Counted from the first letter of the stretch, positions 1 to 8,948 are shown. The stretch: 64,000 nt of DNA from Streptomyces sp. NBC_00285 (GCF_036174265.1 NZ_CP108055.1:8680001-8744000), one strand, 5' to 3'. Numbers and translations: made by a program. The notes: a model not told the origin generated them from the sequence alone.

Positions 1-361
1 CGTCGTCCGGTTCCTCGGCGTGCGGAAACCGCAAAGGGAAGGTGCCCAGCGAATAGCGGGACTGCCAGCGGTTCTCGCCCACCAGCAGGTCGAACGCCTC
101 ATGCAGGGCAGGAGAGTTGGCGGCCGCCGCGAACGGGCCCTGCGCCATATCGGCCACCCACACCACGGGGTCCTTCCAGGAGGCCGGGTCCTCGGGGTCG
201 TAGCCCGTCTCCCGCCACAGCAGCGACGCGCAGTGCTGGGCGACGCGGGGCGGAAAGGCTCCCTCGATCTTCACGAACCCGTCTTCGAGGAAGCGTTCCA
301 TCAGTTCGTCGTCCATGGGCTCCATGGGGCCATCGTGAAGGACAGGAACTCCCGGACGCAT
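1..361 (-). CDS. Phytanoyl-CoA dioxygenase (PhyH)-family protein, N-terminal part
   Basis: About 120 codons are visible before the gene leaves the window. The opening DELMERFLEDGFVKIEGAFP is the usual N-terminal helix and strand of PhyH-type Fe(II)/2-oxoglutarate dioxygenases. The iron-binding His-x-Asp and distal His would lie beyond the edge, so activity cannot be judged. I chose ATG 361 because AAGGA stands about 7 nt upstream; in-frame Met codons at 325 and 316 lack such a site. The gene diverges from the methyltransferase at 475 across 113 bp that carry a perfect palindrome. Substrate unknown. Confidence 0.7.
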   Translation of the reverse strand, partial: MRPGVPVLHDGPMEPMDDELMERFLEDGFVKIEGAFPPRVAQHCASLLWRETGYDPEDPASWKDPVVWVADMAQGPFAAAANSPALHEAFDLLVGENRWQSRYSLGTFPLRFPHAEEPDD

Positions 362-395
362 CCCATTTTCCTTTGCGTCCGCTTTGCCGTCCTTT

Positions 396-410
396 TTGCC
401 GTCACGGCAA
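396..410. promoter_or_regulatory. Perfect inverted repeat TTGCCGT-C-ACGGCAA between divergent genes
   Basis: Two 7-bp arms surround one central base in the 113-bp divergent region. A further half copy, TTTGCCGTC, sits at about 383-391. Position and symmetry suggest an operator shared by the dioxygenase and methyltransferase genes. No regulator gene lies next to it in the window. Confidence 0.45.
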
Positions 411-474
411 CATCGCTGGCCTCTTCGCGGTGCGTCGGCGCACGCTGTCGGCATCCCGAGGAGAGGCTGACACC

Positions 475-1386
475 ATGGCGCACGATCACGATCACGAAGA
501 GCACGGTCACGGTGGCACCCACGGACAGCGGCACCATGACCACACCGACCTCGACTGGTCCAATATGGCCCAGCACCTGGAGACCCAGGCCGAGTTGTTC
601 ACGCCCCTGTACGAGCGGGCCCTGGCCTGGCTCGGACACAAGCAGACCGAGCCGGGGCTGATCGTCGACGCGGGCAGTGGACCCGGGGTGCTGTCCTGCC
701 TGCTCGCCGAGGCGTTCCCGGGGGCCAGGGTCGTCGCCGTCGACGGAGCCGAGCCGCTCCTGGATCGCGCCCTGGCTCGGGCCGCCCGGCTGGGCATCGC
801 CGACCGCTTCGGCACCCTCGCCGGTCAACTGCCAGGAGTCCTCGAGGAGTTGGCCTACCCCGTCGATCTGCTGTGGGCCAGTAGGAGCCTGCACCACCTC
901 GGCGACCAGCGGGCCGGAATCGCCACGTTCGCCGCACGGCTCGCCCGTGGGGGCACGCTCGCACTGATGGAGGGCGGGCTGCAGGCGCGCTTCCTGCCCC
1001 GGGACATCGGGATCGGCCGACCCGGACTCCAGGCTCGGCTCGACGCGCTGGAGGAGGGATGGTTCGCCGAGATGCGCGCGGGGCTTCCCGACGCGGTCGC
1101 CGAGGTCGAGGACTGGCCCGCGCTGATGGCCTCGGCGGGGCTGCGGCACACCGGTACGCGGAGTTTCCTGCTGGACCTGCCCGCGCCGACGACCGACCGG
1201 GCCCGTGCCTACATCGCCGCCTCGCTCGGGCGGCTGAGGGATGTCTTCGGGGAGCACCTGGAGCCGGACGACCGCGGGACCCTCGACCGTCTGCTGGATC
1301 CCGAGGACGCGGCGAGCGTGCACCGGCGGGCGGACGTGTTCGTGCTGGCCGCGCACACGGTTCACACCGCGGTGCGGACCGGCTGA
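475..1386 (+). CDS. Class I SAM-dependent methyltransferase with His-rich N-terminus
   Basis: A 303-residue cytosolic protein. Motif I VDAGSGPG (residues 64-71) marks a Rossmann-type SAM-binding methyltransferase, and SRSLHHLGD further on matches the post-II region. The first 23 residues contain nine histidines (MAHDHDHEEHGHGG and onward), an extension not needed for methyl transfer and possibly metal-binding. ATG 475 was preferred over earlier in-frame codons because GAGGAGAGG precedes it and the His-rich segment starts there. The methyl acceptor is unknown. The divergent PhyH-like neighbour suggests shared small-molecule tailoring or stress metabolism, which is inference only. Confidence 0.8.
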   Translation: MAHDHDHEEHGHGGTHGQRHHDHTDLDWSNMAQHLETQAELFTPLYERALAWLGHKQTEPGLIVDAGSGPGVLSCLLAEAFPGARVVAVDGAEPLLDRALARAARLGIADRFGTLAGQLPGVLEELAYPVDLLWASRSLHHLGDQRAGIATFAARLARGGTLALMEGGLQARFLPRDIGIGRPGLQARLDALEEGWFAEMRAGLPDAVAEVEDWPALMASAGLRHTGTRSFLLDLPAPTTDRARAYIAASLGRLRDVFGEHLEPDDRGTLDRLLDPEDAASVHRRADVFVLAAHTVHTAVRTG

Positions 1387-1690
1387 GGCCGGCTCAGCTC
1401 CCGGACGTGACGGCCGTGCCGGGGAACGGCGGATCCCCCCTCGGGACGCCCCGGCGCTCGGCTTCTGCGTCGACGGCTCGCCGGTCGCCGCCAAGGGTCC
1501 CGACGGATCGGTGCACGTCCGGGAGAGCGACACCTCCACCCTCCCGGCCGCGACCCTGCCGGCGGGGGCGGGCGGGCCCGGTGCTCGCCCCCGGATCCAC
1601 CCTGGACCGCACCGAGTTGGAAAGAGGGCTCACCGAGACACGGCGGCGGCGCTGTTCTCTCTCGGCCGACCGCCGCCGAACCTGCGGCAC
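1387..1690. other. Intergenic region without recognised gene
   Basis: About 300 bp between the methyltransferase stop and the SDR promoter. Open frames exist in several phases but have no credible start, ribosome site or recognisable product. I see nothing else before the promoter at 1691. Confidence 0.5.
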
Positions 1691-1721
1691 TTGACTTCGA
1701 GAACGCTCCAACTGATGTACT
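1691..1721 (+). promoter_or_regulatory. MerR-type promoter with 19-bp spacer upstream of the SDR gene
   Basis: A -35 box TTGACT (1691-1696) and a -10-like TGTACT (1716-1721) are separated by 19 bp, the over-long spacing typical of MerR-family activated promoters. The spacer carries an imperfect dyad (TTGACTTCGAG against CGCTCCAA) of the sort these regulators bind. No merR gene is adjacent, so the regulator would act from elsewhere. Confidence 0.6.
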
Positions 1722-1763
1722 CCCTGGCGTCCACGGGACGACAACCGAACACAGGGGGAAACC

Positions 1764-2465
1764 ATGTCCGACTCACCGGTCGCGCTCATCACCGGCGGCG
1801 GCAGCGGCATCGGCGCCGCGGTCGCACGGCAACTGCTCGGCGCGGGGCACCGGGTGGCCGTCACCGGACGCGGTGAGCCGCGTCTGCGCGCCTTCGCCGA
1901 GGAACTGGGCAACCCGGACGGGCTGCTCACCTTCGTCGGGAACGCCGCCGACTACGACGACATCCGGTCGGCGGTCGACCGTACGCTCAAGGAGTTCGGC
2001 CGGCTGGACACGGTCGTCGCCAACGCCGGTTTCGCGACCCACGACTCGGTCGCCGAGGGCGACCCGGCCGGCTGGACCGAGATGGTGCTCACCAACGTCC
2101 TCGGCCCCGCCCTCCTCGTCCGCGCCTCCATCGAGGCGCTCAAGGAGACCCGCGGCCGGATCGTCCTCATCGGCAGCGTCGCGGGGTTCGTGAACACCCC
2201 GGGCAACATCTACGGGGCGACGAAGTGGGCGGTGACCGGGCTCGCCGAGAACACTCGCCGCGAGGTCACCGGGTTCGGCGTCGGCGTCACCCTGGTCGCC
2301 CCGGGCCGCGTGGAGACGCCGTTCTGGGACAGCTACGGCAGCCTCCCGCCCGGCCATCTCCTCACCGCCGACCAGATCGCCGAGTCGATCGTGTGGGCCG
2401 TACGGCAGCCCGAGGGCGTCGACATCAACACCGTCGTCGTACGGCCGATCGGGCAGCCCAACTGA
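1764..2465 (+). CDS. Short-chain dehydrogenase/reductase (SDR)
   Basis: A 233-residue classical SDR. The nucleotide-binding motif TGGGSGIG is at residues 10-17, NAG at 87-89, catalytic Ser near 138 (LIGSVAG) and the YGATK pair at Tyr150/Lys154, so it should be an active NAD(P)(H)-dependent oxidoreductase. Length is normal. AGGGGGAAACC precedes the ATG. It follows a MerR-type promoter and converges on an aldo/keto reductase across a strong bidirectional hairpin. MerR-controlled SDRs often answer electrophile or redox stress; the substrate cannot be told from sequence. Confidence 0.85.
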   Translation: MSDSPVALITGGGSGIGAAVARQLLGAGHRVAVTGRGEPRLRAFAEELGNPDGLLTFVGNAADYDDIRSAVDRTLKEFGRLDTVVANAGFATHDSVAEGDPAGWTEMVLTNVLGPALLVRASIEALKETRGRIVLIGSVAGFVNTPGNIYGATKWAVTGLAENTRREVTGFGVGVTLVAPGRVETPFWDSYGSLPPGHLLTADQIAESIVWAVRQPEGVDINTVVVRPIGQPN

Positions 2466-2488
2466 CGCGGGGCCGCCCGCACGCACGA

Positions 2489-2547
2489 CGGCCGGCGGTG
2501 TGTCACCCCGGCGGCGACAAGCCGCTGGGGTGACACACCGCCGGCCG
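2489..2547. terminator. Bidirectional terminator: perfect 21-bp inverted repeat
   Basis: Arms 2489-2509 and 2527-2547 are perfect reverse complements, separated by 17 nt. It lies exactly between the convergent stops of the SDR (2465) and the aldo/keto reductase (2561), so it can terminate both transcripts without a U-tract, as is usual in high-GC actinomycetes. Confidence 0.85.
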
Positions 2548-2560
2548 AACCGGCCTGCCG

Positions 2561-3397
2561 TCAGGCGCTGTTGAACGTCGACGGGTCCGGGCCGAGGCGC
2601 CGGTCCTCGTTGAGCGCGCTGATCGCCGCCAGGTCCTCGGTGTCCAGGGTGAAGTCGAAGACCTCGATGTTCTCCTTGATCCGCGACGGGGTCACGGACT
2701 TAGGGATCACGACGTTGCCGAGCTGGAGGTGCCAGCGCAGCACGATCTGGGCCGGGGTGCGGTCGTGCTTCTGGGCGATGGCCACGATGGCCGGGACCTC
2801 CAGGAGGCCCTTGCCGGAACCGAGCGGCGACCACGCCTCGGTGGCGATGCCCTGCTCCGCGTGGTACTCACGGGCCGCACGCTGCTGGAGGTGCGGGTGC
2901 AGCTCGATCTGGTCGACGGCCGGGACGACGGACGTCTCGGCGATCAGCCGCTCCAGGTGCTCGGGCTCGAAGTTGGAGACACCGATCGCCTTGACCCGGC
3001 CGTCGGCGTGCAGCTTCTCGAACGCCTTGTAGGAGTCGACGAACAGGTCGCGGGCGGGCGTCGGCCAGTGGATCAGATACAGGTCCACGTACTCCAGGCC
3101 GAGCTTGTCCAGCGAGGTGTCGAAGGCGCGCAGAGTCGAGTCGTAGCCCTGGTCGCCGTTCCAGAGCTTTGTGGTGACGAAGATGTCCTCACGGGCCAGT
3201 CCGGAGGCCGCGATGGCCTTGCCGGTGCCCTCTTCATTGCCGTAGATCGCCGCTGTGTCGATGCTGCGGTACCCGGCCTCGAGCGCCGTGGTGACCGCGC
3301 GCTCAGCCTCGTCGTCCGGCACCTGCCAGACGCCGAAACCCAGCTGGGGCATCTCGACGCCGTTATTGAGGATGATCGGGGGGACCTTGCTGCTCAC
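2561..3397 (-). CDS. Aldo/keto reductase
   Basis: About 278 residues from the chosen GTG at 3397 (VSSKVPPIILNNG); an in-frame ATG at 3445 would add 16 poorly conserved residues. The (alpha/beta)8 NADPH-dependent reductase is recognised by the catalytic Asp/Tyr/Lys/His set: DTAAIYGNE (Asp, Tyr), TTKLWN (Lys) and YLIHWP (His). The C-terminal IPKSVTPSRIKEN is the NADP phosphate-binding loop. It probably reduces aldehydes or ketones, of 2,5-diketo-gluconate reductase type. It shares a terminator with the convergent SDR. Confidence 0.87.
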   Translation of the reverse strand: MSSKVPPIILNNGVEMPQLGFGVWQVPDDEAERAVTTALEAGYRSIDTAAIYGNEEGTGKAIAASGLAREDIFVTTKLWNGDQGYDSTLRAFDTSLDKLGLEYVDLYLIHWPTPARDLFVDSYKAFEKLHADGRVKAIGVSNFEPEHLERLIAETSVVPAVDQIELHPHLQQRAAREYHAEQGIATEAWSPLGSGKGLLEVPAIVAIAQKHDRTPAQIVLRWHLQLGNVVIPKSVTPSRIKENIEVFDFTLDTEDLAAISALNEDRRLGPDPSTFNSA

Positions 3398-3562
3398 GAG
3401 CTCTTGATCCTTACGGTTGTCGACGGTTGGCACTCCCATCGTCAACGATCACGAGCTCTGATGCATTCCTGACCGGAGAATCCGGCCGAACTGATCCGCC
3501 AGTCAGCAGGCGATGGCCGAAATTGGCCGGAAATGCATCCGACCTCTTCGGTACAGACCATT

Positions 3563-3576
3563 GACCGTCGACGGTC
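3563..3576. promoter_or_regulatory. Perfect 14-bp palindrome GACCGTCGACGGTC
   Basis: It lies in the divergent region between the aldo/keto reductase and the polysaccharide operon. A related half copy GTCGACGGT is at about 3418-3426, close to the reductase start. This suggests a repressor site controlling the reductase; the protein is unknown. Confidence 0.4.
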
Positions 3577-3621
3577 CTGCCGCGACTCTGGATCGCGCCA
3601 ACGAGCGGAAGCCTGAACTCA

Positions 3622-3637
3622 ATTCATGTATGTGAAT
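3622..3637. promoter_or_regulatory. Inverted repeat ATTCA-N6-TGAAT upstream of the polysaccharide operon
   Basis: A palindromic AT-rich site 66-82 bp upstream of the GH105 start, inside an otherwise GC-rich promoter region, so a plausible operator for the 3704-13236 operon. No regulator for the operon is seen in the window. Confidence 0.35.
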
Positions 3638-3703
3638 ACGCGTTGGCTTTCATCCGATGTTTCCCGTGTTTCCTGACTCACTCACTCATGGAGAGGGAGG
3701 AAC

Positions 3704-4882
3704 ATGAGACGCCGTCGTCTGCGTACAGCACTGACGACCCTCGCACTCGCCGCCGTGCCCCTGGTCACCCTGCCGGCGGCCGCACCCCCGCCCGCCGGCC
3801 CCTCCGTCGGCCCGGGCCCGGACCGGGACTGGTCCGTCGCCATGGTCGACTCGACCATGGCCCGCTACACGCCGAGCACCATCGGAGGCTGGTCCTACCC
3901 GGTCGGGCTGTATCTCTACGGCCAGTACCTCACCTACCGGCGCACGCATGACGCCCGCTACCTCGCGTACATCAAGAGCTATGTCGACCGGTTCGTCGGC
4001 GAGGACGGTTCCATCGGCCAGTCGTTCAACAGCCTGGACAGCATGCAGGCGGGCCGGTTGCTGGTGATCCTCCATCACGAGACGGGCGAGGACCGCTACC
4101 ACAAGGCGGCGAAGAAGATCATCGACCGCCTGGCCGGTTACCCCCGCACGAGCGACGGCGGCTTCTGGCACGCCGACACCTTGAGCCGCGCCCACCAACT
4201 CTGGGCGGACGGTGTCTACATGGTGAACCCGTTCCTCGTCGAGTACGGCGACGAGTTCGGCGGGAGCGGCGGTACGGACGCCGAGGCGGTGCGGCAACTC
4301 GCTGTCTACGGCGGCCACCTCCAGGTCGCAGGCGGGCTGCTGAGACACGCCTACGACGAGTCGAAGAGCGTGAGCTGGGCCGATCCGGAGACCGGGCTCG
4401 CCCCCGAGCACTGGTGCCGGGCGGTCGGCTGGTACTCCATGGCGATCGTCGACGTGCTCGACGCCGTCCCGGCGGACCAGCCCCGTCGTCCCGGGCTCCT
4501 CGCGATCCTGCGGAAGCTGGCGGCCGGACTCGAGAAGTACCAGGACCCGGCGACCGGCCGCTGGTTCCAGGTGATCGACAAGGGCGGTCGGAGCGACAAC
4601 TGGACGGAGACGTCCTGTTCCAGCATGTTCACCTACGCCCTCTCACGCGGCGCTGAGCGCGGATATCTGGCCCCGCGGTACGCCGCCGTGGCCCGGCGCG
4701 GCTACCAGGGGGTCCTGGCGAAACTGTCGGTCGGCTCCGACGGCCGTACCGAACTGGCCGACGTCTCGGTCGGCACGAACGTCGGCGACTACGCGTACTA
4801 CGTCGCCCGCACCCGGGCCGTCAACGACTTCCACGGCCTGGGCGCCTTCCTGATCATGAACGAACAACTGCGAGGTGATTAG
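3704..4882 (+). CDS. GH105 unsaturated rhamnogalacturonyl hydrolase-like, secreted
   Basis: 392 residues with an arginine-rich, hydrophobic export signal ending near residue 27. The body fits the alpha/alpha6-barrel GH88/GH105 family (YteR-like): WADGVYM around residues 167-173 carries the presumed catalytic Asp169, with HWCRAVGWYSMAI and NWTETSCSSMF downstream. These enzymes hydrate the 4,5-unsaturated uronic acid left by pectin/rhamnogalacturonan lyases. GAGAGGGAGGAAC precedes the ATG. It is the first gene of a five-gene secreted-enzyme operon. The family is secure; the exact substrate is inferred from the neighbours. Confidence 0.85.
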   Translation: MRRRRLRTALTTLALAAVPLVTLPAAAPPPAGPSVGPGPDRDWSVAMVDSTMARYTPSTIGGWSYPVGLYLYGQYLTYRRTHDARYLAYIKSYVDRFVGEDGSIGQSFNSLDSMQAGRLLVILHHETGEDRYHKAAKKIIDRLAGYPRTSDGGFWHADTLSRAHQLWADGVYMVNPFLVEYGDEFGGSGGTDAEAVRQLAVYGGHLQVAGGLLRHAYDESKSVSWADPETGLAPEHWCRAVGWYSMAIVDVLDAVPADQPRRPGLLAILRKLAAGLEKYQDPATGRWFQVIDKGGRSDNWTETSCSSMFTYALSRGAERGYLAPRYAAVARRGYQGVLAKLSVGSDGRTELADVSVGTNVGDYAYYVARTRAVNDFHGLGAFLIMNEQLRGD

Positions 4883-4886
4883 TGTC

Positions 4887-5678
4887 ATGAGCACATCACG
4901 AAGGGTGTTGCTGGGCGCCGCGCTGGGTGGTGCCACGGCGGCCGCGGTCGGCCTGCCGCAGGCGACCACCGCCCACGCCGCCTCCTGGCAGCAGAAGTGG
5001 GCCCCGTCCGCGAGCGGCGACGGCCTGGGCGCCTTCGAGACGATCGAGGACGACCGCGCCGACTCGCACTCCGCCGGACAGCCGCACATCTACGCCACCG
5101 GCAACAACTGGCGTTTCGACATGCACACCGTCGACCGTGACACCTCCACCGACCGCCAGCGCCAGGAGGTCACCGGGCTGCGCAACGGCAGCGGCGGCGA
5201 CTACCTGAAGTGGACGAAGGGCCAGACCTGGCGGCTCACCTACTCGATGTACATCCCGAGCTCCCTGAAGGCGACCACGACCTTCACCCACATCATGCAG
5301 ATGAAGCAGCCCGGCAGCGGCACCTCGCCGATCGTCGTGCAGTCCCTGCGCCGGGTGAACGGCAAACAGACCATCGAGCTGAAGCTCGCCATCGACGACA
5401 TCCTCGTCGGCCGCACCGACCTGGACCCGCTGCACGACAAATGGACCGACGTCGACTTCCAGATCAAGGTCGGCGACGGCTCGGCGGGTTCCGTCCGCTG
5501 GATCCTGAAGTCCGGCGGCTCGACCGTCATCGACGCGTCCAAGACCGGCGTCGACACCTTCCTGGCCGACCGCGTCCGCCCGAAGTGGGGCATCTACCGC
5601 TCCCTCGGCGACACCTCCGGCTCCCTCCAGAACACCTATCTGCTGCTCACCAACCTGCGCGGCTACCAACTGGTCTGA
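4887..5678 (+). CDS. Tat-exported jelly-roll polysaccharide lyase-like protein
   Basis: 263 residues from ATG 4887, chosen because GAGGTG lies 8 nt upstream; the in-frame GTG at 4875 overlaps the previous stop. MSTSRRVLLGAALGG is a twin-arginine signal with an Ala-x-Ala site near residue 30. The mature part reads like a concanavalin-type beta-jelly roll of the heparin/alginate lyase kind: DRQRQEV resembles the R-x-E edge motif, followed by long alternating strands. It starts just after the GH105 stop, so it is co-translated. A lyase producing the unsaturated ends used by GH105 would make sense, but the family assignment is moderate. Confidence 0.6.
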   Translation: MSTSRRVLLGAALGGATAAAVGLPQATTAHAASWQQKWAPSASGDGLGAFETIEDDRADSHSAGQPHIYATGNNWRFDMHTVDRDTSTDRQRQEVTGLRNGSGGDYLKWTKGQTWRLTYSMYIPSSLKATTTFTHIMQMKQPGSGTSPIVVQSLRRVNGKQTIELKLAIDDILVGRTDLDPLHDKWTDVDFQIKVGDGSAGSVRWILKSGGSTVIDASKTGVDTFLADRVRPKWGIYRSLGDTSGSLQNTYLLLTNLRGYQLV

Positions 5679-5690
5679 GGAGCCGTCATC

Positions 5691-8600
5691 TTGATACCCC
5701 CCACTGCCCCACGCTCCCGCTCCCGCTCCCGCTCCCGAACGGTGGCGATCGTCCTCTTCGTCGTCGCCGTCGTCCTCGGACTCAGCCACCCGGCGGCCCC
5801 GGCCGCCCCGCAGGACCCGCCCCGAACCGCCGCCGTCTTCGACGTACGCGACTACGGCGCCAAAGGTGACGGCTCCGCCAACGACACCCCCGCCGTCAAC
5901 AAGGCGATCACGGCGGCGAGTTCGGCGGCGGGCGGCGGAGTCGTCCGCTTCCCGTCCGGCGACTACAAGTCGAAGAACACCATCCACATGAAGAGCCATG
6001 TGACGCTCCGACTCGACAAGGGCGCCACCCTCCAGGGCTCCAGCGCCGACACCTACGACAAGGCCGAGTCCAATCCGTACGACGACTACCAGGACTACGG
6101 GCACAGCCACTTCCGCGACGCGATGATCCACGGCGACCAGCTGACCGACATCGGCTTCGTCGGCCAGGGAGTCATCGACGGCATGGGCAACCTGATCACC
6201 GGCAACCCGAAGTCCGGCGAGGCCGACAAGATCATCTCCCTGACCCGATGCGACGGACTCACGATCGGCGACGGCCTCACCCTCCGCCGCGGCGGCCACT
6301 TCGCGGCGCTCGTCAACGGCTGCAGGAACGTGACGTCGGACCACCTGACCATCGACACCGCGAGCGACCGCGACGGCTGGAACATCATCTCCACGACGAA
6401 CGTCACGGTGACGAACGCGACCATCAGGGCCAACGACGACGCCCTGGTCTTCAAGAGCGACTACGCCCTCGGCGCCAAGCTCCCCAACGGCCACGTCCGC
6501 GTCAACGACAGTTTCCTGTCCGCCCGTTGCTGCAACGCCCTGATGTTCGGCTCGGAGACCTGCGGCGACTTCTCGGACTACCGGTTCGAGAACATCCGTA
6601 TCGACGGCGCCGACAAGTCCGGCCTCGGCATGGTGTCGATGGACGGCGCGAAGATCTCCGACGTCCACTACCGCGGCATCACGATGACGAACGTCCACTC
6701 GCCGATCATGCAGAAGATCGGCACGCGAAAACGGTGCGGCGACAGTCCCGGAGTCGGATCGATCAGCGACATCACCTACGACGACATCACGGCCACCGGC
6801 AGCAGCCCGTCCTTCAGCCCGACCCTGTGGGGTGAGACCGGCCACCGCATCAAGGGCGTGACCTTCGACAACGTCGACATCACAGTCCCGGGCGGCAACG
6901 GCACCATGTCCACCGGTGTGCCGGGCAACGACCCGAACGACTACAACCCCAGGGCCATCGGCGCCCGGCCGGCCTACGGCTGGTACCTCCACAACGCCGA
7001 CGACGTCCAGTTCACCGACAGCTCGGTGAAGTTCGCCGCGGATGACGGCCGGCCCGCGTTCATCGCCAACGCGGCCAGCGGCATCCGGCTCACCCGGTTC
7101 ACCGCGCAGAAGGGCGGCGGCTCTCCGTACGACATGGGCCTCCAGGACGCCTCCGGCGTCTGCCTGACGGACAGTCACAACACCTCCGGGGGCGCCCTGC
7201 GGGTCTCGGGAAGCCAGGGCTGCGGCAGTACGGGGGTGAAGCCGCTCGACCTGGAGAACCCCCGCCAGGAATTCCTGCGCAACTCCGTCGGCGGCCTCTT
7301 CCTGCACTGGGGGCTGCGCACCGCGCCCGCCCACACCAGCTGCACCGCCTGGGAGGACGACGTCACGAACGGGGGCTGGAACGCCGACTACTGGGTGAAG
7401 GAGGCCCAGAAGCTGCACACGCAGTACATCGTCCTCGCCTCCTTCCACAGCCGCCTCGGCTACGCCCGTGCCTGGCCCTCCAGGATCCCCGGTTCCTGCT
7501 CCACCAAGCGGGACTTCCTCGGCGAACTGGTCACCGCCGCGAAGGCCAAGGGGCTGAAGGTCATCCTCTACATGACCAACGACCCCCAGTGGCACGACGA
7601 GGGCGGCCACGAGTGGCTCGACTCGGCCGCGTACTCCGCCTACAAGGGCAACAACGTCGACCTGACCACCAACGACGGCTTCGGGCAGTTCAGTTACGAC
7701 AACTTCTTCGAGGTCATGGACCGCTATCCCGATCTCGGCGGGTTCTGGATCGACAACGACAGTTCCTACTGGGAGAGCCACAACCTCTACCAGCAGATCT
7801 ACACCAAGCGCCCGAACTACACGCTCAGCAACAACAACGAAGACACGCCGATCATGGACATGATCAGCAATGAGCAGAAGACGGGGATGACGCCGGCGTA
7901 CGACTACCCGCAGGCGGTCTACACGGCCCAACCCCGCCTCACCGAGGCCGACTTCAAGCTGCCCTCCACCGGCGCCTGGTGGTACGGCGGCACCGACCCG
8001 GCTGTCGACAAGATGCTCACCCTCGGCCGCCTCGTCACCAACACCGGCTCGTCCGTGAAGGCGCTGATGGCCGAGACCGCCCAGGTCAACGGCAAGTTCC
8101 CGGCCAACCAGGCCGACTTCAACACCTTCGCGAACTCCTACCTCGACCCGATCTGGGAGTCCCTGCACGGCACGGAGGGCGGCGGCTACCTGTACGGCGG
8201 GCTCAAGCCGGGATTCTGGAACGACGGCGCCCACGGCGTGACCACGATCAGCAGGACCGACCCCAACCGCCAGTACATCCACGTGCTGACCCCGCCCAGC
8301 ACCAGTACCCTGCGCATCCGCGACAACGGCTACCGTGTCGCGTCGGTCACCAACCTCCGTACGGGCGCGGCGGTTTCGTGGTCGCAGTCGGGCGGCGTAC
8401 TCACCCTCACCGGCCTCGGTGGCTGGGACCCGTACGACACCGTCCTCAAGGTCACCACGGCCGGCCGCCAGGGGATTCTCACCGGTGTCAAGGTGAGCGC
8501 GAGCGCCTCGGCGAGCGGACACGCCGCGTCGGCGGCCGGTGACGGCGACCACCTCACCTACTGGGACAGCAACAAGACGCTGCCGGTGAACCTCACCTTC

Positions 8601-8948
8601 GACCTCGGCTCGGCGAAGAAGGTGCAGTACGTCGGCCTCAACCAGCGTGAGGACTCCGTCGCCTACGCCCGCTCCGACACCGAGCAGTCCGCGCGGATCA
8701 AGGACTACAAGGTGTACCTGAGCAACGACGGCTCGACCTGGGGAAGCGCGGTCAAGACCGGTCAGCTGCCAAGTCGCCGCGGAATCCAGGGCATTGACCT
8801 CACTGCGGCCAACGCTCGCTACGTCCGCCTGGAGGTCGACACCACGTGGGCCGCCTCGACCGACACCGCCCGCTACAAGCGACTGCGTATCGACGAGGCG
8901 TGGATCGGCACGTCGTACGCCACACCCGCGAACGGGGGAAAGTCATGA
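5691..8948 (+). CDS. GH28-like / GH29-like / CBM32-like three-domain secreted fusion
   Basis: 1,085 residues from a TTG start with GAGGAG about 8 nt upstream. After an (SR)n-rich signal, residues about 45-500 form a right-handed beta-helix of GH28 type: DVRDYGAKGDG, then ANDDALVFKSD with the paired aspartates near 249-250 and GNG-type turns; the usual GHG is replaced by NALMFGSE. Residues about 525-900 resemble an alpha-L-fucosidase GH29 barrel (GGLFLHWGLRTAP, FWIDNDSSYW with Asp688). Residues about 930-1085 form an F5/8C (CBM32) sandwich. It should act on branched pectic or fucosylated polymers. The stop overlaps the next start (ATGA). Confidence 0.75.
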   Translation: MIPPTAPRSRSRSRSRTVAIVLFVVAVVLGLSHPAAPAAPQDPPRTAAVFDVRDYGAKGDGSANDTPAVNKAITAASSAAGGGVVRFPSGDYKSKNTIHMKSHVTLRLDKGATLQGSSADTYDKAESNPYDDYQDYGHSHFRDAMIHGDQLTDIGFVGQGVIDGMGNLITGNPKSGEADKIISLTRCDGLTIGDGLTLRRGGHFAALVNGCRNVTSDHLTIDTASDRDGWNIISTTNVTVTNATIRANDDALVFKSDYALGAKLPNGHVRVNDSFLSARCCNALMFGSETCGDFSDYRFENIRIDGADKSGLGMVSMDGAKISDVHYRGITMTNVHSPIMQKIGTRKRCGDSPGVGSISDITYDDITATGSSPSFSPTLWGETGHRIKGVTFDNVDITVPGGNGTMSTGVPGNDPNDYNPRAIGARPAYGWYLHNADDVQFTDSSVKFAADDGRPAFIANAASGIRLTRFTAQKGGGSPYDMGLQDASGVCLTDSHNTSGGALRVSGSQGCGSTGVKPLDLENPRQEFLRNSVGGLFLHWGLRTAPAHTSCTAWEDDVTNGGWNADYWVKEAQKLHTQYIVLASFHSRLGYARAWPSRIPGSCSTKRDFLGELVTAAKAKGLKVILYMTNDPQWHDEGGHEWLDSAAYSAYKGNNVDLTTNDGFGQFSYDNFFEVMDRYPDLGGFWIDNDSSYWESHNLYQQIYTKRPNYTLSNNNEDTPIMDMISNEQKTGMTPAYDYPQAVYTAQPRLTEADFKLPSTGAWWYGGTDPAVDKMLTLGRLVTNTGSSVKALMAETAQVNGKFPANQADFNTFANSYLDPIWESLHGTEGGGYLYGGLKPGFWNDGAHGVTTISRTDPNRQYIHVLTPPSTSTLRIRDNGYRVASVTNLRTGAAVSWSQSGGVLTLTGLGGWDPYDTVLKVTTAGRQGILTGVKVSASASASGHAASAAGDGDHLTYWDSNKTLPVNLTFDLGSAKKVQYVGLNQREDSVAYARSDTEQSARIKDYKVYLSNDGSTWGSAVKTGQLPSRRGIQGIDLTAANARYVRLEVDTTWAASTDTARYKRLRIDEAWIGTSYATPANGGKS

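Noticed and set aside
4896..8552. A 1,218-codon open frame on the minus strand
   Set aside because: It lies opposite the lyase-like and GH28/GH29 genes, is rich in Val, Gly, Arg and Asp as antisense of high-GC coding DNA usually is, and has no recognisable domain or ribosome site.
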